Source of the DNA: Aldehydirespirator sp965220485
Lineage (GTDB): Bacteria; Actinomycetota; Acidimicrobiia; Acidimicrobiales; Aldehydirespiratoraceae
NCBI GenBank assembly: GCA_965220485.1
Contig: OZ244832.1
Span: 4,402,001 to 4,466,000 of the forward strand
DNA: 64,000 nt
Direction of reading: 5' to 3'
The translations under genes were made by a program, and so were the position numbers. Positions 1 through 9,300 of this stretch are shown here, piece after piece. Each line of letters opens with the position of its first letter. Position 1 is the first letter of the stretch. A model generated the notes under the pieces. The model did not search any database, was not told the origin of the DNA, and saw nothing but the letters and a program-made list of their open reading frames with translations.

Positions 1-184
1 TGGCACTTCTTGCCCCTTTTGGGTCTGTTTCGTCACCAATTGGGCGGACGCTGGGAGCCAGCGTTCAGTGCCGGTCTGGCTCGTCCGGCTGCCAGTTCGG
101 CGGGGATGGGCGGCGCGGGCGGGGAATTGGCAGCGTTTTGCACGGTATGCGTGCATTCTGCTGCCAGTTCGATCAGGCCTGCGA

Positions 185-1129
185 TCAGACGGTCGAGAGA
201 GTACCGGTATTGACGACGGGGGTTGTCTGCTGCTCGCTGGTTAGCACCACCAGCAGGTTGGCCACCATCGACGCCTTGGCCTGCTCGTCGAGCTCGACCA
301 CCGAGCGCTCGGCCAGCAACTCCAGGGCGTCCTCGACCATGCCGACCGCCCCCTCCACGATGGTGCGCCGGGCGGCCACCACCGCAGCGGCCTGCTGGCG
401 GCGCAGCATGGCCTCGGCGATCTCGGTGGCGTAGGCGAGATGGTTCAGCCGGGTCTCGATCACTTCCACGCCGGCCCGGTCGAGGCGGTCCTGCACCTCG
501 GCGTGCAGAGTGGCCGCCACCGTGTCGGGATCGGAGCGCAGCGACACCCGATCACCCTCGAAGTCGTCGTAGGGATACTGGGTGCCCAGATGGCGGATGG
601 CGGTCTCGCTCTGGACATGCACGAAGTCCTCGAAGTCGTCCACCTCGAACACGGCCGCAGCGGTGTCCACCACCCGCCACACCACCACCGCCGAGATTTC
701 TATGGGGTTGCCTTCGGCGTCGTTGACCTTGGACACGCTGGTGGTGAAGTTGTGCACCCGCAGCGACACCTTGCGCGACTCCATGCGGGTGAACGGATTG
801 GCCAGATGCCAGCCAGCGGTGTCGACCGTGCCCTTGTAGCGGCCGAACAGGATCAGCACCAGCCCCTCGTTGGGCTGCACCAGGTACTGGCCCGGCCACG
901 AGAGCAGGAAAGCGATGCCGCCGACCGGGATGAGGAACACCAGTGGCCATGCCACCGCGGCGACGCCGACGATCCCGGCCGCGATCAACACCAGTCCGCC
1001 CAGAGCCATCAGCACGCCGAGCAGACCCGGCTTGGTGCTGGCGGGGCGGGCAGTCACCGCAGTGGTCTCGGCGCCCCGGGTGGGATTGTCGGAATCGGCA
1101 ACGGAGGGAGTGTCGGTCATGTCCGCCAT
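185..1129 (-). CDS. SPFH/Band 7 (stomatin/slipin-like) membrane protein
   Basis: A 314-residue protein. The first ~33 residues are Thr/Ala/Pro-rich. Two adjacent hydrophobic stretches follow at about residues 34-60 and 62-78, then an SPFH core that begins near 'VQPNEGLVLILFGRYKGT' and continues through 'GWHLANPF' and 'VSLRVHNF', which are hallmark positions of the Band 7 family. The C-terminal third is helical and Ala/Glu-rich (around 'RRQQAAAVVAARRTIVEGA'), as in the oligomerising coiled coil of slipins and flotillins. Such proteins scaffold membrane microdomains and often control membrane proteases; the usual NfeD partner is not seen, but the upstream side lies outside the window. The start at 1129 is followed three codons later by a second ATG at 1120, so the exact start is open. 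The family call is firm; the substrate or partner is unknown. Confidence 0.85.
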   Translation of the reverse strand: MADMTDTPSVADSDNPTRGAETTAVTARPASTKPGLLGVLMALGGLVLIAAGIVGVAAVAWPLVFLIPVGGIAFLLSWPGQYLVQPNEGLVLILFGRYKGTVDTAGWHLANPFTRMESRKVSLRVHNFTTSVSKVNDAEGNPIEISAVVVWRVVDTAAAVFEVDDFEDFVHVQSETAIRHLGTQYPYDDFEGDRVSLRSDPDTVAATLHAEVQDRLDRAGVEVIETRLNHLAYATEIAEAMLRRQQAAAVVAARRTIVEGAVGMVEDALELLAERSVVELDEQAKASMVANLLVVLTSEQQTTPVVNTGTLSTV

Positions 1130-1187
1130 CCTGTCACGGGGCCGCGTCAGTCGCTACCGTGACCGGTCGGTACTAGAGCCCGCCCGG

Positions 1188-1293
1188 CTAGACGGTTAGT
1201 TCCAAGGGGTCAGTGGGTCTGTGGACAACCCCGAGCTTGGACGCCCTCACCCCTCACATCGTGGACCCCCACCCCTTGGAACTACTCATCTAG
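1188..1293 (-). mobile_element. 106-bp IS982-derived miniature element (MITE)
   Basis: Both ends of the complete IS982-family element at 58943-59972 are present here, joined with almost no interior. The left side reads as that element's right terminus (CTAGACGGTTAGTTCCAAGG) and the right side as its left terminus (CCTTGGAACTACTCATCTAG). It carries no coding sequence and is bordered by CTAG on both sides. It must have been mobilised in trans. It lies between the SPFH gene and the helix-turn-helix gene, so it may separate or supply promoters. Confidence 0.8.
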
Positions 1294-1379
1294 GCGTCGA
1301 GCAGGTCAGCGCTGAACCAAGCACCGTGGGCGGCACACGCCGGCCACTCCCTACCCCGCAAGCGCGTACACTGTCGGCC

Positions 1380-2156
1380 ATGTCGGAGTTCTCACCCTAC
1401 GACGACGGCGACGAGCCCACCCCGCCACGCAAGCACCCCAGCCAGCACCCCATCAGGCTGGCGGCTCCCCTCGCCAGCGGTGTGCTGCACACCGCCCGGG
1501 AGGCTCTGGACGTGGAGCCCGGAGAGCTGGCTGCGGCGGCCGGGTGCGCTGAGACGCTAGTACGGCGCATCGAATCCGGCGACCACGACCCGGCCCTGGA
1601 CACCCTGGAGCGGATCCTCAACGCCTCGGGCTTGGAGATCCGCGCCGGACATAAAACCCCCGACGGCCATTACGCCGGGCCGTCACCCGACCACGCCGAG
1701 GCCTCTCGGGTGCGGGAGTCGTTGACGATGGCCCGGTCGCTGCGCGAGGAGATCGGCGCTCCCGCCCCTGGCCCGCCAACCGGGGCGCTGCCGGACTGGG
1801 ACGGCGAGGACCCTGCCCCTGGCCGGCCTTTCGGCGCGGACGAGAACCGCACCGACGGCGGCGGCTGGGCAGCGGTACTGCTGCGCTCCGCCCAAGCGGA
1901 GGCCCGCTCAGACACCCGAGCCTTCGCCTACGCCTGCGGTGTCACGGTCGCAGACCTCGAACGCATCCAGACGGGCGAGCTCCGCCCCACCGTGGGGGAG
2001 TTGGCGTCCATGCTGGCCAGAGCCGGCACTGGCCTGCGCGTGCGCCTGGAGGTCTACGACGACCACGACGACGGGCTCCACTTCAGCGCCTTGGCCCGCC
2101 CCGGGCTGCACCGCCGCCGGATGCGCCGAGGCCGAGCGATCTTCGCCGGCACCTGA
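1380..2156 (+). CDS. Protein with two helix-turn-helix regions, likely antitoxin-type regulator
   Basis: A 258-residue protein. The first XRE-like helix-turn-helix is at about residues 40-95 ('VEPGELAAAAGCAETLVRRI', then 'DTLERILNASGLEIRAG'). A Pro/Asp-rich linker leads to a second HTH-like segment at about residues 175-235 ('CGVTVADLERIQTGELRP'). The ATG at 1380 is chosen because the reading frame upstream of it is IS-derived sequence. The next gene, 4 bp downstream, encodes a nucleotidyltransferase-fold protein, and HTH + nucleotidyltransferase pairs are a known toxin-antitoxin arrangement. The partner here carries a nonsense codon, so this regulator may be an orphan. The antitoxin role is inferred from context; the DNA-binding fold is read directly from the sequence. 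Confidence 0.6.
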   Translation: MSEFSPYDDGDEPTPPRKHPSQHPIRLAAPLASGVLHTAREALDVEPGELAAAAGCAETLVRRIESGDHDPALDTLERILNASGLEIRAGHKTPDGHYAGPSPDHAEASRVRESLTMARSLREEIGAPAPGPPTGALPDWDGEDPAPGRPFGADENRTDGGGWAAVLLRSAQAEARSDTRAFAYACGVTVADLERIQTGELRPTVGELASMLARAGTGLRVRLEVYDDHDDGLHFSALARPGLHRRRMRRGRAIFAGT

Positions 2157-2160
2157 TAGC

Positions 2161-2713
2161 GGTGACCCCGCCCACAAGTCCCAGCGACTCCGACCTCGAC
2201 CGCATCCCGGCCGCACTGGTGCGCCGCGGCGTGCAGTTCGTCGTCATCGGCGGCTAGGCAGTGGAGGCCCAGAGGTTCGACCTGGGGTACCTCAGCGAGG
2301 ACGTGGACCTCACACCCTCCCGCGATCCCGAGAACCTCCAGAGACTGTCGGAGGCCCTGACCGATCTCGGAGCGATGGTGCGCGCCAGCACCGAGAGCTT
2401 CCCCTTTGCCCACGACGCACAGTCCCTGGCCCGCGCCGCAGTGTGGAACCTCAGATGCGAACACGGCGACTTCGACGTGTGCTTCGAGCCCGCCGGCATC
2501 GGCGGCTACGACGAATTGGCCCGCAGCGCGCACACCGTCCTCGTCGAGGTGGACGGCGAGACACTGCCGGTCCGGTGCGCCGACCTAGCCCACATCGTGC
2601 GCTCCAAACAGGCCGCAGACCGGCCCAAAGACCGACACGTCATGGCCCTGCTGGTCTCTCAACTCGACGACCGGGACAATCGCCACCGAGGCGACCGCGG
2701 CCTCGGCCGGTAA
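2161..2713 (+). pseudogene. Nucleotidyltransferase-fold protein with an in-frame amber codon
   Basis: Reading from GTG at 2161 gives a short leader ending 'VRRGVQFVVIGG', then TAG at 2254-2256, then 'AVEAQRFDLGYLSEDVDLTP' in the same frame on to 2713. The GG-x-AV and 'SEDVDL' blocks match the substrate-binding and metal-binding segments of the nucleotidyltransferase superfamily seen in AbiEii-type and related toxins. The stop falls exactly at the residue between GG and AV, where the family has an ordinary amino acid, so one substitution has cut a gene that is otherwise intact. A downstream restart (ATG at 2261) would lose the GG motif and should be inactive. It sits 4 bp after the HTH gene, as expected for a two-gene operon. 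A sequencing error at one base is the main alternative. Confidence 0.65.
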
Positions 2714-2814
2714 CCGCACCCCACTCCTACGTCGCAAACTGCAACTCGCTCTGTTCGCACACCCGGCCTCCGACGGACCACTACCCCTGTAGCGGCCGCT
2801 ACAGCGACTCGCCC

Positions 2815-2991
2815 CTAGTGTCCTGAGTCGCTAGTTCGTAGCGAATTGGAAGGTTCACAGGACGCCGGGACCGGGACCACTGCCTCGGTCGGTCGAACTT
2901 CAATCAGTTATCCACCTCTAGTGTGGCGAAGTGCTTGAAGTTCCACTTCGCCCCCACACATCTTCAACGAATTCCTGACTCAGGACACTAG
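2815..2991. mobile_element. 177-bp MITE with 15-bp terminal inverted repeats
   Basis: The left end (CTAGTGTCCTGAGTC, 2815-2829) is the exact reverse complement of the right end (GACTCAGGACACTAG, 2977-2991). An internal hairpin is formed by GGCGAAGTG at about 2925 and CACTTCGCC at about 2944. There is no coding sequence. Its right-hand CTAG is also the left border of the IS982 remnant at 2988-3382, so one element inserted at the edge of the other. The parental transposase is not in the window. Confidence 0.7.
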
Positions 2992-3382
2992 ACGGTTAGT
3001 TCCAAGGCGATCCCGGCGTGGGTGATCATGTCCAGGCACGTGTCGCGCTCGTCGGCTTTGGCCCCGGTGAGCGCGTAGGCCACCGGCAGCCCCGACGGCG
3101 CGGTGATGAGGTGCAGGCGCAGCCCCCAGAACCATCGCGAGCGCGAGGCGCAGTAGTCGTACGCGGCCCATCCGGCGAGGTCGGAGCGCCTCTGGGTCTC
3201 GCGGCTGCGGCCGCACTCCACCGGCGTCGAGTCCACGACCCAGACGTCGTCGTGGTAGGAGTCGCATTCCCGGGCCAGCGCGCCGATCATGTGTTTGATC
3301 AGCTCGCCGCTGCGGCGCAGGCGCTTGTTGTAGCCGGGCCGCTCACATCGTGGACCCCCACCCCTTGGAACTAGCCACCTAG
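2988..3382 (-). mobile_element. Internally deleted IS982-family element with transposase fragment
   Basis: Both termini match the complete copy at 58943-59972 in inverted orientation: CTAGACGGTTAGTTCCAAGG on the left and CCTTGGAACTAGCCACCTAG on the right. Between them lies a minus-strand fragment of the transposase, from about 'GYNKRLRRSGEL' to 'CLDMITHAGIA'. It includes the first catalytic Asp block 'VVDSTPVECGRSRE' but lacks the N-terminal domain and the C-terminal Glu region. The fragment (minus strand, about 2988-3345) cannot be active. Two deletions joined the terminal segments directly to the middle of the gene. Confidence 0.85.
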
Positions 3383-3531
3383 GTGACGCCGCCTCGCGCT
3401 GCGGCGTTGTGTTCCCCGCTCTTGTTCGCTGCGCTCACGGGCCGCTCGGGCCACGGCCTCGCTCGGCGCCTCGCTAGAGTCCGTAGGAGTTGTGGCCCAC
3501 CTGCTCGGCCTCCAGCAAGCAAGGAGCACAG

Positions 3532-4398
3532 ATGAAGTTCGGCATCTCTTTCGCCAACGTCGGGACCTTCGTGAGCGGCCCGGGCGCGGCCCGGCTGGCG
3601 CAGTCCGCCGAGGCCGCCGGGTTCGACTCGCTGTGGACGGTGGAGCACATCCTGTACCCCGAGGGCTACGAGTCCACGTATCCGTACGCGCCCGAGGGCA
3701 AGATGCCCGGCTCGGGCCGAAACCCGATACCCGATCCGCTGGTGTGGCTCGGCTACGCGGCCGCGGTCACCTCGAGCATCGGGCTGGCCACGGGCATCTC
3801 GCTGCTGCCCGAGCGCCATCCGCTCACCTTCGCCAAGGAGGTGGCCACCCTCGATGTGCTGTCGGAGGGCCGGGTGACGCTGGGTGTGGGCATCGGTTGG
3901 CTGCGCGAGGAGTTCGACGCGCTCGGCGTGCCCTGGGAGCGCCGGGGCGCCCGCACCGAGGAGTACGTGGAGGTGATGCGTCGGGTGTGGGCCGAAGACG
4001 ACGTGACCTTCGACGGTGAGTTCGTCTCGTTCCGCAGGGCCAGCTCCAACCCCAAGCCGGTGGCGGGACGGGTTCCGATCCACATCGGCGGTCACAGCGA
4101 GGCCGCGGCCCGCCGGGCCGGGCGCATCGGCGACGGGCTGTTCCTGGCCGGCGGCGACATGGATCACCTGCTCGATGTGGCCCGCAACACCGCGGCCGAC
4201 AGCGGCCGCGACCCCGCCGCGCTGGAGATGTCGGCGGTGCATCTCGGGCTGTTCGGAGACGATCCGGCCGCGGCGGTGCAGGAGGCCGAGTCGTGGGGGG
4301 TCGAGCGGCTGATGGTCCCCTCCGTGTTCTACTTCCGCAACACAGCCGAGGGCTTGGCTGCCTTCGGGGAGTCGGTGATCGCGCCCCACGCCGGCTGA
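3532..4398 (+). CDS. LLM-class F420-dependent oxidoreductase
   Basis: A 288-residue luciferase-like TIM-barrel protein. Family landmarks are the N-terminal 'MKFGISFANVGTF', 'LAQSAEAAGFDSLWTVEHI' at residues 20-40, the strand-helix block 'LATGISLLPERHPLTFAKE' around residues 85-105, and 'SEGRVTLGVGIGWLREEF' around 110-130, which is the coenzyme-binding region shared by TIGR03619-type F420-dependent enzymes. ATG 3532 is chosen because AAGGAG lies just upstream at 3521-3526. It is probably a soluble cytoplasmic redox enzyme; its substrate cannot be told from sequence. It is convergent with the ppx/gppA gene, with a hairpin between them. F420 rather than FMN use is inferred from subfamily and from the actinobacterial setting. 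Confidence 0.85.
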   Translation: MKFGISFANVGTFVSGPGAARLAQSAEAAGFDSLWTVEHILYPEGYESTYPYAPEGKMPGSGRNPIPDPLVWLGYAAAVTSSIGLATGISLLPERHPLTFAKEVATLDVLSEGRVTLGVGIGWLREEFDALGVPWERRGARTEEYVEVMRRVWAEDDVTFDGEFVSFRRASSNPKPVAGRVPIHIGGHSEAAARRAGRIGDGLFLAGGDMDHLLDVARNTAADSGRDPAALEMSAVHLGLFGDDPAAAVQEAESWGVERLMVPSVFYFRNTAEGLAAFGESVIAPHAG

Positions 4399-4446
4399 CG
4401 GACTCCGTCCGCGCCGTCCCCACCAAACCCGTCCACAGCCATATGT

Positions 4447-4481
4447 TTGCGGAAATCGGTCACTATGACCGAAAAGCGCAA
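4447..4481. terminator. Hairpin between convergent genes, possible bidirectional terminator
   Basis: TCGGTC (4456-4461) pairs with GACCGA (4467-4472) across a 5-base loop, and the stem can extend imperfectly with TTGCG (4447) and CGCAA (4477). It lies between the stop of the oxidoreductase gene and the stop of the minus-strand phosphatase gene, overlapping the latter's stop codon. There is no clear T tract, so intrinsic termination is only a possibility. Confidence 0.35.
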
Positions 4482-6130
4482 TCATTTGGCGGGGTGCAGC
4501 CTGCGTGTATGACGGGTGGCGGGGGTGCAGCCTGTGTGTATGACGGGTGGCGGTGGCTTCGGTGCTCGGCGCTCGCCTCCACCACGCGGTAGTCGACGGT
4601 GCGACCCAGGGCCCCAGCCAGCAGATCGGCGCTGCGCCGGGCCGTGAACAGCTCGATGTCCACGTCGGTTCCTGCGGCCACCTCGACATCGATGGTCACG
4701 CCGTCGGCGCTGACCGCGGCATGGACCCGCTCCACGGCCCGCCGGTAGGTGCGGTCCAGCGCGATCCCCACCCGCAGCAACCCGGCCAGCACCCGGACGC
4801 GGCGGCGATCCGGTTTGCTGAGCGCCATGTACTCGCGGTGCGACGACACCGGTTGGCGCTTGCGGTGGTAGCGGGCCACCAGCGCTATCAGCTCCAGCTC
4901 GCCCTCGGTGAAGCCGGCGAGGCGCTCGCTGTGTCGGATCAGATAGTAGGAGTGTTTGTGGTGCGACGAGTTGGCCACGAACCGGCCGATGTTGTGCAGC
5001 AGGCCGGCAGCCTCCAGTAGTTCGCTGTCGGCGATGCCCAGCCCGTGGACGGCCGCGGTCTCGTCGAACAGCTCCAGCGCTAGGTCGGTGGCGTGCTCGG
5101 CATGGATCAAGTCCTCGTGGTAGCTGCGGGCCAGGGCCAGCACGCTGGAGCGTCTCAGGTCGCTGAGGTGGTGCAGGCCGTCGTCGCGGGAGCGGTCCCT
5201 GCGGTTGAAGCGGTCGAGCAGCAGGCCCTCGCGCAGCGCTCCGGTCGACACCACGAGCGACTCGACGTCCAGAGCCTTGAAGAGCTGCCTCAGCAGCACG
5301 GCGCCGGCGACGATCACGTCGCGGCGGGCGGGGTCCAGGCCCGGCACATCCACACGGTCGCCGGGTCGGGGCCTACAGACCAGATCGGCTGCCACCTCGT
5401 CGAGCTCGGCGCGCCCGATGCTGGCGTTGGCAACCGTGCGCAGCGTCTCGCCGCGGCGGGCGGCGCAGAGCCATGCCAGCGCCGCGATCGTGCCTGAGCA
5501 GCCCACCGCCACCTCGAAGCCGATGCTGCGTGCCTGTTGGGCCACGGGCGCCACGAACGACTTGATGTGACGCCGGCAGGCCTTGACCGCTCCGTCGGCG
5601 ATCACACCATCGGGAAAGAAGCGATCGGTGAGACGGATGTGGCCCAACTTCAGGCTGCGGGCCAGCGCCGCGGGCGTGTGGTTGCCGACGATCAGCTCGG
5701 TGGAGCCGCCGCCGATGTCGATCACCAGGTGCGGCCGGCCCGCGATCGGCACCGCGCTCATGGCGCCCAGGTGGATCAGCCGCGCCTCCTCCATGCCGGA
5801 GATGATCTCCACCGTCATGCGGGCCTCGTCGTGCACCCTCCGCAGGAACTGGCCCTGATTGTCCGCCTCCCGCACGGCGCTGGTGGCCACCGCCGCCACG
5901 TCGGCGTCGTGGGCGTCGGCGATGTGGCGGCATTCAACCAGTGCGGCCACGGCTCGCTCGACGGCATCGGGGAGCAGGCGTTTCATGTCGTCGCCGCCCG
6001 TGCCGAGGCGCACCGGCATGCGTTCCCGAGCGAGCACCTCGGGTGATCCGCTGGCCACGGGCCGAGCGATCACCATGTGCACGGAGTTGGTGCCCACATC
6101 TATGGCGGCCAGCGCCCGCGACCCCGTCAT
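4463..6130 (-). CDS. ppx: Ppx/GppA family exopolyphosphatase / (p)ppGpp phosphohydrolase
   Basis: A 555-residue protein of the sugar kinase/HSP70/actin fold. The phosphate-1 motif is 'LAAIDVGTNSVHMVIAR' at the N-terminus. 'VIDIGGGSTELIVG' (about residues 130-143) is the Ppx/GppA phosphate-2 motif, and 'CSGTIAALAWL' follows in the middle. The C-terminal half carries an HD-like domain ('LHNIGRFVANSSHHKHSYY'), as in full-length bacterial Ppx enzymes. These enzymes release phosphate from polyphosphate or from pppGpp and so link phosphate storage to the stringent response. ATG 6130 is chosen because the next codons begin the conserved motif. The last ~30 codons read through a two-copy 31-bp tandem repeat (4492-4553) and end in 'PPPPVIHAGC'-like sequence, so the native C-terminus was probably shorter. 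Choosing between Ppx and GppA activity is not possible here. Confidence 0.9.
   Translation of the reverse strand: MTGSRALAAIDVGTNSVHMVIARPVASGSPEVLARERMPVRLGTGGDDMKRLLPDAVERAVAALVECRHIADAHDADVAAVATSAVREADNQGQFLRRVHDEARMTVEIISGMEEARLIHLGAMSAVPIAGRPHLVIDIGGGSTELIVGNHTPAALARSLKLGHIRLTDRFFPDGVIADGAVKACRRHIKSFVAPVAQQARSIGFEVAVGCSGTIAALAWLCAARRGETLRTVANASIGRAELDEVAADLVCRPRPGDRVDVPGLDPARRDVIVAGAVLLRQLFKALDVESLVVSTGALREGLLLDRFNRRDRSRDDGLHHLSDLRRSSVLALARSYHEDLIHAEHATDLALELFDETAAVHGLGIADSELLEAAGLLHNIGRFVANSSHHKHSYYLIRHSERLAGFTEGELELIALVARYHRKRQPVSSHREYMALSKPDRRRVRVLAGLLRVGIALDRTYRRAVERVHAAVSADGVTIDVEVAAGTDVDIELFTARRSADLLAGALGRTVDYRVVEASAEHRSHRHPSYTQAAPPPPVIHAGCTPPNDCAFRS
4492..4553. repeat. Two tandem copies of a 31-bp unit at the 3' end of ppx
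   Basis: The unit starting GGGTGCAGCCTG and ending GACGGGTGGCGG occurs at 4492-4522 and again at 4523-4553 with a single C/T difference. The reading frame of ppx runs through both copies, so the repeat has extended the encoded C-terminus. Confidence 0.8.
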
Positions 6131-6368
6131 CGGCTGAGAATCATCACGGCAATCTCGGAGTCCCGCAACCTGCGGCCTGCAATCTCCGGGCTCGGCCGTC
6201 GACCTGCGGGTCCGGGCAGCGCTCCGTTGAACCGAACGGTCCACAAACGTTCGCCGGGTTGAGGTCTCGCTCGCGGCCTTGTCTTGCAGGCCAAGTAGCC
6301 GAGACGCACGCGCGCAAAGGCCACTGGACAGGACACTAGATGTGATTCTTCATATATTGGGCTGCTGT

Positions 6369-9300
6369 ATGCCGGAGAACGCACATCGACTCCAGGCGCA
6401 TGGCCGCGCCACGGACGTGCCGGCGCTTCGGGCGCTCGGGTGGGTTGCGTCGGCGGCGTTCGCCGCGGCCGTGCTGGCGGTGGCGGCCTTCCCTTCGAGC
6501 GCAGCCGCCGCCGACGATGTGGACGACACCGGCCTGTCGGTGGGCACGCAGACGGGTCGGCACGGGGGCGGGTCGGCACGGGCACGAAGCGCGGACTCGT
6601 CGAGCCGGGTGGCGTGCGACGCCTCCTCCGACGACTTCGCCATCCTCTGCAAGGCCTTCGAGCGAGCGAACACGTATTTCGTGGACGGCGTGGACGTCGC
6701 CAGCCTGGCCTCGCATGCGGTCCGCGGCGTCCGGGAGGCCGGGCTGCCGGCCCGCACGTCGGGCACTCCGCCGCCGTGCGCGCTCCCGGCATCTGACTTC
6801 GAGGAGATGTGCGTGGAGATCGACAAGGCCGCCGACACCGCCAAGGCGGCCTGGGCCGCAGCCTCGGCCATGCTGGCGTCGCTCAACGACCGGTTCACCC
6901 ATGTGCTGACGGCCGATCAGTACCGCTATACGGTGTCCCGGACCGACAGCGACAACAGGCGGACCGGGCTCGGCCTCTCCTACGGCCTGTTGAACGGAGA
7001 CGAGCCCTGCTCGTCGCCGTCGGCGACGTGCAGACCGGTGATCTACGAGGTGTATCCGGGGAGCCCGGCGGCGCAAGCCGGGCTGATGCCCGGCGACGTG
7101 CTCGTGTCGTTCACCGGGCGGTCGCTGTCCAGCCTGGCCTGCAGCGCCGTGACCGGCCTGGACCGGGGCTTCAGCGACGGCCAGAGCGTGTCGATCTCGG
7201 TGCTGCGCGACGGCACGACCCACCAGCACACGCTCACCGCCAGGTCGGTGAGCGACCGGTTCACCTTCGGGATGGTGGTGGACGGCAACATCGGCTATCT
7301 CCGGCTCGACATCTTCGCCTATACGTCGAGCCAGTCCTTCGCGCAGGACTTGGGCGGCCTCATCGGAGCGGGCGTGAAGGCCCTGGTCGTGGATCTCCGG
7401 GACAATCCGGGAGGGGCCGTCGTGGAAACCGAGAAGATAAGCGCGCTCTTCTTGGAGAACGGCGATCTGCTCTCTCGCTTAGACTGGGTGGATCGGGTCG
7501 AGTACGAGTACGCCTCGCAGGACGGCATAGCCTCCGACGCGGCCGCGCTGCCGGTGGCGGTGACGACCACCGGCCGCTCGGCGTCGGGCTCGGAGTTGTT
7601 CATGCTGGCGATGAGGGGCCACAACCGGGCCGAGCAGGTCGGTGAGCGCACCTACGGCAAGTCCACCGGGCACATCACGGTCGGCGTGTACAGCTCGGAC
7701 GACACGACCCTGCTGGGAGGGGTCCGGGTGACGGTTGTCAGGTTCTTCGGACCCGGCGGCCTCAGCTCTGCTGACGGAATAGAGCCCGATGTGCACAAGG
7801 TGCTGCCGATGTGCCTGCATCCGGTGGGCGTCGTCCGGGGGGCGGTGCCGGCACTGTACCCGCGGGTCTCCGGGGTGGGGTTCTCGTCGAGCCCGGCGGG
7901 CAACGCCTACGCGGCCGGCGAGAAGGTCACGGCTGCGGTCACCTTCGACCGGCCGGTGACGGTGGACACGACCGACGGCACCCCCTACCTGGAGCTGCAA
8001 GTCGGCAGCAGCGTGCGCCAGGCCGCGTACAAGTCGGCGAGCACCGTCGACGGGGCTGGCGTGGTGGAGTTCGAGTACATCGTGGCCGCGGCGGACACCG
8101 ACCACGACGGCATCAGCATCGCCGCGAGCGCCTTGAGACTCAACGGGGGCACGGTCCGCCACGCCGCGGGCTGGGACGCCCATCTGACCCACGACGCTCT
8201 GCCGGCACAGCCCTTGCAGGCGGTGCTCAACGTGGCGCTGCCGTCGATCACGGTGACCGGCACCAACGCGGGCGAGAGCAGCGGTGAGGCTGTCTTCACG
8301 GTGTCGCTCACGGCCCAGAGCACCGACACCGTGCGGGTGAGCTACACCACCAGGGACGTCACCGCCACGGCGGGCCGCGACTACGTCGCCAAGCGCGGCA
8401 GCCTGACCTTCACGCCGGGCGTGACCACCGGCACCGTCGCCGTCGGGCTCACCTCCGACTCGGTGGACGAGTTCGACGAGAGCTTCGAACTGGTGCTGTC
8501 GGGGGCGTCCAACGCGGTGGTCGGGACTCTCGCCGCGGCCGCGACCATCACCGACGACGACGACGAGCCGGTCTGGTCGATAGCCGACGCCACCGCCCGG
8601 GAGGACGCGTCCCAGGCTCGGATCACAGTGCACCTCACCGGCCAGACCGAGAAGCCCGTGGAGGTTCAGTACCGGACGGTGGACGCGACCGCGGAGGCGG
8701 GCGCCGACTACGACAGCACCACCGGCACGGTCGAGTACACGGTCGGCGGTCTCCGGTCGCCGAGCGTTGATGTCGCCCTCAACGACGACAACGTCCACGA
8801 GGGTGCCGAGAACTTCCGGGTGGAGCTGCACAGCCCGGTGAACTCCAGTGTCGATCCGGCCGCGGCCGCGGCCACGGTGACGCTGAACGACGACGACCCT
8901 GCGCCCAGGCTGTCTGTTGCGGGGCCGGCCGCGGCCGCGACCGAAGGCGACCCGCTGACCTTCGACGTGTCGCTGGACTCCGGCAGCACGCAGACGGTGC
9001 AGGTGACCGCAACCACCGTCGACGGTTCGGCCACGGACGGCACCGACTACGTGGCGATCAGCCAGACGGTGCTGTTCTCGGCCGGCGTGACGTCCAAGCA
9101 GGTGACGGTCAGCACCCTTGACGACTCTGTGGACGAGACGAGCGAGACCTTCGAGCTTCGCCTGTCGAACCCGTCTGGCGCGACCATCGCCACCGCGGCC
9201 GCATCGGCCACGATCACCGACAACGACGACCCGCCCGAGGTGTCGGTGGCCCCGGCTGCGGCCACCGAGGGCGGGAGCCTGAGCTTCACGGTGTCGCTGT

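Noticed and set aside
2254..2256. Amber codon considered as programmed amino-acid insertion
   Set aside because: No pyrrolysine system or context is visible; a simple nonsense mutation or sequencing error is more likely.
3379..4689. Long minus-strand frame (436 codons)
   Set aside because: Antisense to the F420-type oxidoreductase and the ppx 3' end; composition is typical of a shadow frame in high-GC DNA and no domain is visible.
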